From Clostridia bacterium (GTDB lineage: Bacteria; Bacillota; Clostridia; Lachnospirales; Lachnospiraceae), in NCBI GenBank assembly GCA_003246295.1, contig QKAS01000001.1, positions 62,001 through 126,000 on the forward strand: a DNA stretch of 64,000 nt. The letters are read 5' to 3'. Positions 35,971-44,725 of the stretch are shown in pieces. A program made the translations under genes and the position numbers. The notes beneath the pieces were generated by a model that was not told the DNA's origin, ran no database searches, and was given only the letters and a program-made list of their open reading frames with translations. How positions within the stretch are numbered: position 1 is the first letter of the stretch; each line of letters opens with the position of its first letter.

Positions 35971-36981
35971 GTGAAATATAGTAAGAGACAATTCGTAAAT
36001 AAGATAGCACTGATCACATTACTGATAGGTTTTTTGGTTTTGGGGTGGATCGTATTAAATGGATTAAAAGAAGACAGGCAGATTAAAATGGTCTTGATTC
36101 CAAAGATCATAGATAACAACAATGAGTTCTGGACAGCGCTGATTGCAGGTGCAAAAATGGCTGCACAGGAAAATGGAATTGATTTGACTGTGGTCGCGCC
36201 TGACAGAGAAGAAGATTATGAAAGACAGAATGAACTGATTCTCGCGGCAGTTTCCCAGAAACCGGATGTGATCCTGATTGCACCAAGTCATTATACAAAA
36301 ACACTTGAGGCTGTCAAAGAAGCCAAAAAGAATGATATTAAAATTGTGTTCATTGATTCTGAAGTAGAAGAACCTGTCTGGGATAGTATCGTGGCAACAG
36401 ATAATTTTATTGCGGGCACCAAAATGGGAAACCTCGCAAAGCAATATATTGATGATGAAACCCAGATTGCAGTCGTCGGTCATGTAAAAACTTCATCTAC
36501 AGCTATTGAACGAATCAGAGGACTCGAATATATACTTGGTAGCAGAAAGTCACAGATTGTTGATATGGTATTTTGTGATTCATCTTTTGATAAAGCGTAT
36601 GCTCTGACAGTAGAACTGATTCATAAGTATCCGGATCTGGATTTGATTGTCGGAACGAATGAATACTCAGCAGTGGGTGCTGCGAATGCGATCAAGGACA
36701 TGGGATTGACAGGAAAAGTCAAAATGGTTGGATTTGATAATTCAATTGAAGAAGTACAATTGCTTGAGGAGGGTGTATTTGTCGGAATTGTTGTGCAAAA
36801 ACCTTTTAATATGGGATACCTTGGTGTAGAGCAGGCCTATAAGATCATATCCAGAGAAGAATTCAAAGTCCAGTTGGATTCAGGATCTGAGCTGATTACA
36901 AAAGATAATATGTATACAGAAGAAAACCAGAAATTACTCTTTCCATTTGTGGGAAGACAATTCAGAGAGACGACAGATTAA
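35971..36981 (+). CDS. Membrane-anchored sugar-binding sensor protein
   Basis: 336 aa, starting with GTG (RBS GGGGTAAG). An uncleaved-looking N-terminal TM helix (NKIALITLLIGFLVLGWIVL) has no lipobox Cys. The rest is a type I periplasmic-binding fold (MVLIPKIIDNNNEFWTALIAGAKMAAQ, KPDVILIAPSHY, VGTNEYSAVGAANAI, VGFDNSIEEVQLLEEG). It is not the transporter binding protein, which is encoded at 39815. By analogy with Clostridium beijerinckii XylFII-LytS-YesN, it probably presents sugar to the kinase sensor domain. Sugar identity is unproven. Confidence 0.8.
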   Translation: MKYSKRQFVNKIALITLLIGFLVLGWIVLNGLKEDRQIKMVLIPKIIDNNNEFWTALIAGAKMAAQENGIDLTVVAPDREEDYERQNELILAAVSQKPDVILIAPSHYTKTLEAVKEAKKNDIKIVFIDSEVEEPVWDSIVATDNFIAGTKMGNLAKQYIDDETQIAVVGHVKTSSTAIERIRGLEYILGSRKSQIVDMVFCDSSFDKAYALTVELIHKYPDLDLIVGTNEYSAVGAANAIKDMGLTGKVKMVGFDNSIEEVQLLEEGVFVGIVVQKPFNMGYLGVEQAYKIISREEFKVQLDSGSELITKDNMYTEENQKLLFPFVGRQFRETTD

Positions 36982-37005
36982 AGAAAAGAACAATAGAATA
37001 AAAAG

Positions 37006-37051
37006 AAAAAAGGTCAAAAAATTACAAAACAGTAATTTTTTGACCTTTTTT
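37006..37051. terminator. 20-bp perfect inverted repeat, bidirectional terminator
   Basis: The arm 37006-37025 (six A, GGTC, six A, TTAC) pairs perfectly with 37032-37051 around an AAAACA loop. It has an A-run 5' and T-run 3', so it can terminate from either side. It separates the sensor cassette from the transporter genes. Confidence 0.85.
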
Positions 37052-37065
37052 AATAAGATTTTCAA

Positions 37066-37094
37066 TTTAGTTTGCGAAATAATAACTCTATAAT
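37066..37094 (+). promoter_or_regulatory. Promoter of the first ABC sugar operon
   Basis: Perfect -10 TATAAT (37089-37094), 17 bp after TTTAGT (37066-37071), a weak -35 suited to activation by the adjacent YesN. Confidence 0.5.
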
Positions 37095-37137
37095 ACAAAC
37101 ATAGCAGAAGACGAGTGGTTAAAAGGAAGGTGAAGAT

Positions 37138-38631
37138 GTGAGTGAATTGATCTTAAAAATGAAAGGGATTGATAAATCTTTCGTAGGTGTACATGCCTTA
37201 AAAGGTGTTGACTTCGATCTTTATAAAGGCGAAGTACATGCGCTTATGGGTGAGAATGGTGCCGGAAAATCCACATTGATGAAGGTACTGACCGGTATCT
37301 ACGCAAAGGACAGTGGTGAGATTTTCTTTGAAGGTCAGGAAGTAAACTTCCAGAATCCAAAAGAATCTCAGGAAGCAGGCATCTCCATAGTACATCAGGA
37401 ATTGAATATGATGAATCATCTGACAGTTGCGCAGAATATTTTTATTGGAAGAGAAATGATGAGTGGTAAGCTGATCAATGACAGAAAGATGAATGAAGAG
37501 GCAAAAAAACTGTTTGAGAAGCTGAACATCGATATAGATCCATCAGAGACAATGGGGAATCTTACAGTTGGTAAACAGCAAATGTGTGAAATAGCCAAGG
37601 CAATTTCAAAAGATGCAAAACTGATTGTATTTGATGAACCAACTGCTGCACTTACAGATTCTGAAATTGAAGAATTATTTAAGATTATCAGAGACTTAAG
37701 AGCAAAAAACATGGGAATTATTTATATCTCACATAGAATGGATGAAATTAATGTCATAACAGACCGTGTCACAGTCATGCGTGACGGAGAATATGTAGGA
37801 ACATTGATTACAAAAGATTGTACCAAGAGCGATATCATAAATATGATGGTTGGTCGTGTCATTTATGAAGATCCAAAGCAAAAGAGTAATGTTCCGGCAG
37901 ATGCACCAATCGTTCTTAGTGTCAAAAATCTGAATGCTGGGAAACTTGTGAAAGATATAAGCTTCGATCTTAGAAGAGGAGAAATCCTTGGATTCTCAGG
38001 TTTGATGGGAGCAGGGAGAACAGAAACTGCAAGAGCAATATTTGGAGCAGATCCAATTGACAGCGGTGAGATATATGTAAATGGAACAAAAATTGAAATC
38101 AAGACTCCGCAAGATGCAGTCAACGCAGGCATCGGATATTTATCAGAAGATAGGAAACGTTTTGGAATTATAGTAGAAAAATCTGTTGCCGAGAATTCAA
38201 CCATGGCAACCCTTGAGAATTTCACCAAAGGATTATTCATTGATAAAAAGAGAGAAAAAACTGAATCAGAACTCTATGCAGCAAAATTAAAAACAAAGAC
38301 ACCAACTGTAGAAACTGCAGTAGTTAACCTTTCTGGTGGTAACCAGCAGAAAGTTGTAATTGCGAAATGGCTTGTAAGAAACTGTGATATCCTCATTTTT
38401 GATGAACCGACCAGAGGGATTGATGTCGGCGCAAAGAGTGAAATCTATCATTTGATGAATGAACTCGCAGCACAGGGAAAATCAATTATTATGATTTCGT
38501 CAGAGTTACCTGAAATTTTACGTATGAGCGACAGAATCGTGGTTATGTGCGAAGGAAGAAAAACAGGCGAGTTGTCAATTGAAGAAGCATCCCAGGCAAG
38601 TATCATGGATGCAGCTACTTTAAGAAATTAA
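37138..38631 (+). CDS. Sugar ABC transporter ATP-binding protein (RbsA/MglA/XylG type)
   Basis: 497-aa double ATPase of the CUT2 carbohydrate family. First half: Walker A GENGAGKSTLMKVLTG, signature region LTVGKQQMCEIAKA, Walker B LIVFDEPTAALT. Second half: degenerate Walker A GLMGAGRTETARAIFG, signature NLSGGNQQKVVIAKW, Walker B ILIFDEPTRGIDVGAKSEIY. Start is GTG with AAGGAAGGTG upstream. Operon order is ATPase, permease, binding protein. Confidence 0.93.
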   Translation: MSELILKMKGIDKSFVGVHALKGVDFDLYKGEVHALMGENGAGKSTLMKVLTGIYAKDSGEIFFEGQEVNFQNPKESQEAGISIVHQELNMMNHLTVAQNIFIGREMMSGKLINDRKMNEEAKKLFEKLNIDIDPSETMGNLTVGKQQMCEIAKAISKDAKLIVFDEPTAALTDSEIEELFKIIRDLRAKNMGIIYISHRMDEINVITDRVTVMRDGEYVGTLITKDCTKSDIINMMVGRVIYEDPKQKSNVPADAPIVLSVKNLNAGKLVKDISFDLRRGEILGFSGLMGAGRTETARAIFGADPIDSGEIYVNGTKIEIKTPQDAVNAGIGYLSEDRKRFGIIVEKSVAENSTMATLENFTKGLFIDKKREKTESELYAAKLKTKTPTVETAVVNLSGGNQQKVVIAKWLVRNCDILIFDEPTRGIDVGAKSEIYHLMNELAAQGKSIIMISSELPEILRMSDRIVVMCEGRKTGELSIEEASQASIMDAATLRN

Positions 38632-38649
38632 TTGGGAGGAAATAGAAAA

Positions 38650-39672
38650 ATGTCAAACAGTACAAGCAGTAAAAAAAATCCACTTATTAACAACCCGGTT
38701 GTAAAAGCCGTTGGAACACAGAGAGCAATTGCAATCCTTGCACTCATTGTATTATTTGGTTTCTTTTGTATCGCAAGTCCTGCATTCAGGCAATATAGTA
38801 CCTTTGTAAGTATTTTGGATGCATCCTATTATATCGGTTTTATGGCGATTGGTGTTACTTTTGCAATCATTACAGGCGGAATCGATCTTTCCATTGGAAC
38901 CGTTCTGGTATGTTCTTCATTGATATCAGGAACGCTTGCAACCAAATATAATGTTCCAATAGTGATCTGTCTGATTATTGGAGTTTTAATAGGAACATTT
39001 TTTGGTCTTTGTAATGGTTTAATGGTATCGGTTATGGGGCTTCCACCTTTTATCGCAACACTTGGAAGTATGATGATTTCCAAAGGATTTGGTTCAATTT
39101 TCACAAAAGCGCAAAGCGTTACCTGGCCACAGTCTTCACAACCCGGCGGATGGTTTAGAAACATCTTTAAGATTAATGTGGCAATGGCAGAAGGAAACAT
39201 GATGATTCCAACAGGGTTTATCTTATTGCTTATATTAGCAGTTGTGATGTCTGTTGTACTGAATAAAACACGAGCTGGCAGATATATCACAGCACTTGGA
39301 AGCAATAAAGAAGCAACAAGATTATCAGGTGTTAATGTTGTAAAGTGGGAAACACTGGCATTTATCTTTAGTGGAACATTTGCAGGAATTGCAGGCGTAT
39401 CCTATGCAGCTACATATTCGACTTTATTACCTGGAAACGGTGGCGGACTTGAACTTGATGCAATCGCAGGTGTTGTAATTGGTGGAACATCCATGAGCGG
39501 TGGTTATGGAACAATCGCAGGCACATTGATTGGTGTATTCATTATGTCAGTATTAAAAACAGGACTTCCATTCATTGGATTACAAAATCAGTATCAACAG
39601 TTTATTACAGGATTTGTATTGATCATTGCAGTGTTTGCTGATGTGGCAAACAGAAAGAAAAAATCAAAATAA
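38650..39672 (+). CDS. Sugar ABC transporter permease (RbsC/XylH type)
   Basis: 340 aa with 8-10 hydrophobic helices. CUT2 permease motifs are AIITGGIDLSIGTVL, the EAA-like loop GSNKEATRLSGVNV, and ELDAIAGVVIGGTSMSGGYGTIAGTLIGV. The start at 38650 has GGGAGG upstream; an in-frame TTG at 38632 abuts the ATPase stop. A single permease would homodimerise, unlike the two-permease operon at 48040. Confidence 0.93.
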   Translation: MSNSTSSKKNPLINNPVVKAVGTQRAIAILALIVLFGFFCIASPAFRQYSTFVSILDASYYIGFMAIGVTFAIITGGIDLSIGTVLVCSSLISGTLATKYNVPIVICLIIGVLIGTFFGLCNGLMVSVMGLPPFIATLGSMMISKGFGSIFTKAQSVTWPQSSQPGGWFRNIFKINVAMAEGNMMIPTGFILLLILAVVMSVVLNKTRAGRYITALGSNKEATRLSGVNVVKWETLAFIFSGTFAGIAGVSYAATYSTLLPGNGGGLELDAIAGVVIGGTSMSGGYGTIAGTLIGVFIMSVLKTGLPFIGLQNQYQQFITGFVLIIAVFADVANRKKKSK

Positions 39673-39710
39673 GTTGATAAAGCATGAATCAATTCACAAA
39701 AAGTTCGGAT

Positions 39711-39747
39711 TATAATCTCTCCTTTCCAGATGGAGAGGAGAATTATA
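39711..39747 (+). promoter_or_regulatory. Long intercistronic hairpin before the binding-protein gene
   Basis: TATAAT (39711-39716) and TCTCCTTTCC (39718-39727) pair with GGAGAGGAGA (39732-39741) and ATTATA (39742-39747), with a bulged C, one G-U pair and an AGAT tetraloop. No T-run follows, so RNA stabilisation or processing is more likely than termination; it could raise binding-protein expression. Confidence 0.6.
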
Positions 39748-39754
39748 TAAATTT

Positions 39755-39774
39755 CATAATTCATAAGAATTATG
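39755..39774. repeat. Perfect palindrome CATAATTC-ATAA-GAATTATG
   Basis: Arms of 8 bp around a 4-bp centre, 40 bp before the binding-protein start codon. It could be a second small hairpin or an operator. Confidence 0.5.
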
Positions 39775-39814
39775 ACAAAAAACTATTCATAATTATATGG
39801 GAGGAACATAAGAA

Positions 39815-40960
39815 ATGAAAAGAAAAGTATTAAGTGCATTACTTAGCGTAGCTATGGTTGCAACACTTCTTGTTGGATGCGGAAGCAAAGCAGAAGAAGC
39901 AGCACCAGCAGCAGAACCAGCAGCTGAAACAACAGAAGAAGCAGCACCAGCAGAAGAAGCAGCTGCAACAGAAGAAGCAGCACCAGCAGCAGAAGGTGAA
40001 ATGTTAATCTACCTTGTATCAAAAGGATTCCAGCACCAGTACTGGCAGGCAGTATACCAGGGAGCGCAGGAAGCAGCAGCAGAACTCGGTGTTAAAATGG
40101 AAATGGTTGGTCCAGCAACAGAAAGTGATATTGCGGATCAGGTTCAGATGTTAAATAATGCAATCAACTTAAAACCAGCAGCAATTGGTCTTGCAGCACT
40201 TGATACAGAAGCATGCCTTGATCTGATTCAGACAGCAATGGATAGCAAAATCCCGATTATCGGATTTGACTCCGGTGTTCCAAGTGCTCCAGAAGGTGCA
40301 GTTTATGCAAATGCATCAACTGACAACTATGCAGCTGGAGAACTTGCAGCAGAAGAAACATACAAATTAATTGAATCCAAAATCGCTGACGCAACTGCAA
40401 CAGTAAGAATTGGTGTAATGTCTCAGGATGCAACTTCAGAATCTATCGTTAATCGTGGACAGGGATTCATCGACAAAATGAAATCTTTGATCGAAGCAAC
40501 AGGAAAAACAGTATCTGTTGAAGGACATGATAAATTTGCTGCAAAAGTAGATGGTGCTAATGTGGTTATCGACGTAGCAGTTCCAGCAGCTGTAACAGCT
40601 GAAGCTTCTGCAACAGACGGTATGAATCTTCTTAACAAAGCCGATATCATCGCAGTATATGCTTCTAACCAGCATTCAGGTGAAGCACTTGTAAATGCAA
40701 ATGCAAACTTAAATAAACTTGGTGCTGATGGTATCATTGGTGTTGCATTTGACTCAGGACAGGTCATTAAAACAGCTGTTAAAGATGGTACATTAGTTGG
40801 TGCAGTTACACAGGATCCACTTTCCATCGGACGTAAAACTGTTGAACTTGCAGTTGCAGCAGCAAAAGGAGAAGCAGTTGCTGATGTTGATACAGGATGC
40901 CAGTGGTATACAGCAGACAATATGGAAGATCCTAAGATTGCTCCAAACCTTTATGACTAA
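39815..40960 (+). CDS. Sugar ABC transporter substrate-binding lipoprotein
   Basis: 381 aa. Lipoprotein signal peptide ending in LLVGCGSK, so the mature protein is tethered through Cys22. Then a low-complexity Glu/Ala/Pro/Thr linker of about 35 residues, and a periplasmic-binding type I domain (IYLVSKGFQHQYWQAVYQGAQEAA, IIGFDSGVP, VIGVAFDSGQVIKTAVKDG). Closest in layout to RbsB/XylF-type proteins of CUT2 systems; the bound sugar cannot be read from the sequence, though xylA 8 kb upstream makes xylose a candidate. RBS GGGAGGA. Confidence 0.9.
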   Translation: MKRKVLSALLSVAMVATLLVGCGSKAEEAAPAAEPAAETTEEAAPAEEAAATEEAAPAAEGEMLIYLVSKGFQHQYWQAVYQGAQEAAAELGVKMEMVGPATESDIADQVQMLNNAINLKPAAIGLAALDTEACLDLIQTAMDSKIPIIGFDSGVPSAPEGAVYANASTDNYAAGELAAEETYKLIESKIADATATVRIGVMSQDATSESIVNRGQGFIDKMKSLIEATGKTVSVEGHDKFAAKVDGANVVIDVAVPAAVTAEASATDGMNLLNKADIIAVYASNQHSGEALVNANANLNKLGADGIIGVAFDSGQVIKTAVKDGTLVGAVTQDPLSIGRKTVELAVAAAKGEAVADVDTGCQWYTADNMEDPKIAPNLYD

Positions 40961-41026
40961 TCACAATTATTTATAATGAATGAAACATGGATAAGAACAT
41001 TATAAATGGATTTTATCCTGAATGAA

Positions 41027-41060
41027 AAGAGAATGCCCTGTGAAAATAGGGCATTCTCTT
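41027..41060 (+). terminator. 13-bp perfect hairpin between binding protein and chemoreceptor
   Basis: AAGAGAATGCCCT (41027-41039) pairs with AGGGCATTCTCTT (41048-41060) around an 8-nt loop. The U-rich part is in the stem rather than after it, so it may terminate only partly and allow readthrough into the chemoreceptor gene. Confidence 0.65.
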
Positions 41061-41116
41061 ACTATATGATACAACATCTAATAGAAGCATCATGTATTGA
41101 AAGGGGTATTACATCA

Positions 41117-42859
41117 ATGAAAATACCGGTATGGACAAAAAAGCGCAGATCAAAAATGAATGTGGGAGTATTCAAAGGGATAAGCAGCAAAATTATGATT
41201 ACAAATGCCGGAATTATCTGTTCTATGCTAATTTTACTATTGATTCTGGGTGTCAATGCAATTCGTTTCATGAATTCCTATAACACGGTATTGGACCAGG
41301 GAATTGAGTTGAATTTTATAAAATCAGAAACGACGAAACAACCTGAAAGATTAAAACAGTATTGCACAGATGGGACACAAATTCAAGGTTCTGGAGAAGT
41401 GGAAATCATACAGCAGATGCAGACTTATCTCGATCATGTGAAAGAGAACACGTTACGTGAAGGTTTGAGCGAGGAATATCTGAAACAGGCTGATGCACTG
41501 ATTATGAATACTGAAAAATATATACAAAGTTTTAATGATATGATCGAGGCTTGTGGTGGAACCAATTTTGGAGAAGCAGGTCTGATGAATCTCTACTCCA
41601 TGAATACTTCAGCTGTATTTGCTTCAGACGCAGGAAATGCGTTGATATCCATGGAATTAGAAAATAGTGCCGTAATGAAAGAGAATATTAATAGTCAGAT
41701 TCGTATAACAATTGTTGTATTGATTGTTTTTATTATTTTTATTGCAGCAGTCAGTATGGTGGTATCCATAAAAGTGACTAATAGTATTACGAACCCAATT
41801 AAAACATTAAAAAAGAGTATGGATGTTATCGCATCAGGAGATTTGACATCTGAGGAAATTACAGTCCATGGAAAAGATGAGACAGCATTCCTCGCAGACG
41901 CATTTAATGAGATGAGTAATAGTTTAAAAGCAATCATAAAAAAAGTAACGGAAGTCAGTGTAGAAATTCATCAGGCAACGGGGCTTGTCAGCGAAAGTGT
42001 GCAGGAAAACTCCCAGGAGAGTGTCACAATTGCAGAGTCTGTTGACTCAATGGTTCAAAAAATGCTTGAACAAAGTAGAGAGTCAAAAGAAGCAACAGAT
42101 CACGTTTATAGAATCAATTCAATGACAGATAATATTGTAAGCCGTATAGAATCCATTCATCATAATGTAACAACGACAATTGAAAAGGCAAGAACGGGAA
42201 ATGAAAATATTGAAGAATATGTAACACAATTGTCTGAAGTAAACCAGGTTATGGGTGAAATAGAAAAAACCTCTGAGAAACTTCATAAAAGTGCTGGTGA
42301 GATGAATGTTATCCTGAAATCTATTACTGATATTGCGGAACAGACGAATCTTTTGTCACTAAATGCTTCCATTGAGGCTGCACGTGCAGGAGAAGCAGGA
42401 AGAGGGTTCTCTGTTGTTGCTTCTGAAATTAGAACACTTGCGGAAAATACGAGAAATGCAACAGGTAAAATTGGTATGATTATTACTGAGGTGCAGGATG
42501 AAGCAGGAAGCATGACGGAAAAGATGCAAGAAGGTATGAAACAATTAGAACGTGGCAATAATCTTGCAGGAAGGACCAAGACAAGTTTCCTTGAAATTCA
42601 AGATGGCACCGAGATCGTAAACGAAAATGTTGAAGAAATATTACAGGAAGTCGAGTCTTTGTCTGATGCAGTTGTTACAGTAAAAAAATGCATGGAAGCT
42701 GTGGACCGGGCAACAGGAGAGAATACAACTGTCACAGAAGAAATTTCACAGACAGTTTCTGAACAGACAGCCAATCTTGAGGAAATATCAGCACAGACTG
42801 AAATATTAACACAATATGCACAGGATTTAAAAGAAGCAGTTAAGAAATTTTATATTTAA
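41117..42859 (+). CDS. Methyl-accepting chemotaxis protein
   Basis: 580 aa. TM1 ([21 protein letters not shown]), a small extracellular four-helix-like region of about 140 residues, TM2 ([20 protein letters not shown]), HAMP, and the cytoplasmic coiled coil with the CheA/CheW-binding hairpin [24 protein letters not shown]. The start at 41117 has AAGGGG about 10 bases upstream; earlier in-frame ATGs lie in the hairpin. Its place at the end of a sugar-importer operon suggests chemotaxis to that sugar, perhaps by contact with the binding protein. It converges on yesM with 1 bp between stops. Confidence 0.92.
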   Translation: MKIPVWTKKRRSKMNVGVFKGISSKIMITNAGIICSMLILLLILGVNAIRFMNSYNTVLDQGIELNFIKSETTKQPERLKQYCTDGTQIQGSGEVEIIQQMQTYLDHVKENTLREGLSEEYLKQADALIMNTEKYIQSFNDMIEACGGTNFGEAGLMNLYSMNTSAVFASDAGNALISMELENSAVMKENINSQIRITIVVLIVFIIFIAAVSMVVSIKVTNSITNPIKTLKKSMDVIASGDLTSEEITVHGKDETAFLADAFNEMSNSLKAIIKKVTEVSVEIHQATGLVSESVQENSQESVTIAESVDSMVQKMLEQSRESKEATDHVYRINSMTDNIVSRIESIHHNVTTTIEKARTGNENIEEYVTQLSEVNQVMGEIEKTSEKLHKSAGEMNVILKSITDIAEQTNLLSLNASIEAARAGEAGRGFSVVASEIRTLAENTRNATGKIGMIITEVQDEAGSMTEKMQEGMKQLERGNNLAGRTKTSFLEIQDGTEIVNENVEEILQEVESLSDAVVTVKKCMEAVDRATGENTTVTEEISQTVSEQTANLEEISAQTEILTQYAQDLKEAVKKFYI

Positions 42860-42860
42860 G

Positions 42861-44705
42861 TTATTTTTCGGTTTCTGCAATTTTTGCAGGAATACGGATT
42901 TCCACTTCGGTTTCAACATTCTCTATGCTTCTGTAATTTAATCCATAGTCATTGTTATAGAGAAGTTGAAGCCTTTTGTGGGTATTATAAATACCTATGT
43001 TATTTCCTTTTCTGTTTTCCTGATTCCCGGATAAAATTCCTGGCAACTTATCTGGAGGAATTCCTACGCCATTGTCTGAAATCAAAAAGACAATGGTATC
43101 ATTCTCAAGCCATCCCGTGATTACAATATTTCCCTCTTTTGATTCTTTTCCAAGGATCCCATGCTGAATTGCATTTTCAACAATCGGTTGAAAAACAAGT
43201 TTTGGCATCTCATACTCAAGCAACTCATCAGGAATATCAATTAGAAAATGAATTTTATTATTATAGCGCATATTCTGCAGTGTAACATAAAGAGAAACAT
43301 GTGTCAGTTCTTCAGATACCGTTACAGTAGGGTTGCCTTTGCTTAATGTGAATTTGTAGAATTTTGACAGAGCCTGTACCGCTGATGAAACTTCCTCTGA
43401 TTTACCGCTTTTAGAAAGCCAGTTGATCATATCGAGCGTATTATATAAAAAGTGAGGATTGATTTGTGCCTGAAGCGCTCTAAATTCTGAAAGTCTGAGT
43501 GCGTCTGCATCTTGCGACTGTTTTAATAAAAGATCATTCATTTCATCAACCATATAATTATAGGTATCAACAAGATCACCAACTTCATCTTTTCCTGCTT
43601 TCAGATAAAGATTTTTGGGTTTTCCATATTTTACCTGTTTCATCTGGTCTACAACAGAAGAAATTCGTTTCACAATAGAACCGGAAAGTGTTATGGATAA
43701 AAAGAATGCAATCAGCACCACCAGAACATAGGAAATCAAAAATTGCCATACGATGAAACTACTCTCTTCGATGACACCAGTGGAAGGCACAAGTGAGACC
43801 ATTATCCAGTCAGTATCCGTAATCTGATTATACGCCATATAGACTCGTTCACGTCCAAAAGAGACCAGTTTAAAATTGTTCGTATTTGTCAGGTTTTGTA
43901 TGACATCATTATAATAGATCAAATATTTTCCGGATAATGCGTAGTTGGAAGAGGATATCAGTGCTTCACGCTCATTCAGTAAGATACTTGAACTATCTGC
44001 AATTGACATATTTTTTCTTAGTATGGAATCAATTTTTTCTTTACTGAAATAAACGGCAACATATGCTTTTAATTCCTGTCCGTCATGGAAGACAGACATT
44101 TTTCTGATGTAAGCAAGTTCACCATTATATTTTTCTTCTGATGGAGTCAGGTAAAGACTTGGACAAATTAACGTCTGTTTGGAAGTGCTGGAAAAAATGC
44201 CATACCAGTAAGAACCCTCAATAGATTGTGTACTCTTGAACACTTCTTTGTAAGAAATAATAGGATCGTCATAAAAGGTCTTATAGTAATCATCCATGTA
44301 AATCTTTACGGCTGTGATATTATCATAGTCAATAATTGATTGGATCTGACTAAGATAGTCTCCGGCTTCGGAAATAAAGTACTCACTGGAAGACAGATTA
44401 TCTTTCATAGATTCGGGTTTTGTATGAAGAATTTGTTTTAAAAAATCATCAGAAGCAATCTGGTCTGCAGTTTCTTTCACAGAGGATATTGTATTTTCTA
44501 TATTGCCTGCTGTTTGTTTGGCAAGGTTTTGCTCTGACTTAATCGTATTTGAAAGCATAATGTTCGACAACTGATTGTATAAAAGGATTGCTATCACGAA
44601 AGAAGGAATCAGAACAACCAGAAAGTGCGAAATAATGAACTTCTGCTTGAGTTTGATATTATAAAAATAGGTCTGACCAAGTGACCGGAATAGTTTTTTC
44701 ATCAT
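42861..44705 (-). CDS. YesM-type sensor histidine kinase (second system)
   Basis: 614 aa. TM1 (HFLVVLIPSFVIAILLY), an extracellular dCache-like sensor, TM2 (FLISYVLVVLIAFFLSITL), HAMP, phospho-His in AQINPHFLYNTLDMINWL, and HATPase_c (PIVENAIQHGILG, DNGVGIPPDK, NIGIYNTHKRLQLLY). Two adjacent ATGs (44705, 44702) follow TAGGAG. It is the second gene of a yesN-yesM operon divergent from the rhamnose-type importer. No membrane-tethered binding protein accompanies it. Confidence 0.92.
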   Translation of the reverse strand: MMKKLFRSLGQTYFYNIKLKQKFIISHFLVVLIPSFVIAILLYNQLSNIMLSNTIKSEQNLAKQTAGNIENTISSVKETADQIASDDFLKQILHTKPESMKDNLSSSEYFISEAGDYLSQIQSIIDYDNITAVKIYMDDYYKTFYDDPIISYKEVFKSTQSIEGSYWYGIFSSTSKQTLICPSLYLTPSEEKYNGELAYIRKMSVFHDGQELKAYVAVYFSKEKIDSILRKNMSIADSSSILLNEREALISSSNYALSGKYLIYYNDVIQNLTNTNNFKLVSFGRERVYMAYNQITDTDWIMVSLVPSTGVIEESSFIVWQFLISYVLVVLIAFFLSITLSGSIVKRISSVVDQMKQVKYGKPKNLYLKAGKDEVGDLVDTYNYMVDEMNDLLLKQSQDADALRLSEFRALQAQINPHFLYNTLDMINWLSKSGKSEEVSSAVQALSKFYKFTLSKGNPTVTVSEELTHVSLYVTLQNMRYNNKIHFLIDIPDELLEYEMPKLVFQPIVENAIQHGILGKESKEGNIVITGWLENDTIVFLISDNGVGIPPDKLPGILSGNQENRKGNNIGIYNTHKRLQLLYNNDYGLNYRSIENVETEVEIRIPAKIAETEK

Positions 44706-44725
44706 GCTCCTATCATTGATAACTG

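Noticed and set aside
40423..40920. Long antisense open frame opposite the sugar-binding lipoprotein gene
   Set aside because: It mirrors the codon bias of the sense gene, has no RBS, and the translation is low-complexity Ser/Ala/Thr without domain features. Similar antisense frames at 38829-39305, 35676-36122, 13652-14083, 61857-62285 and 63053-63502 were rejected for the same reason.
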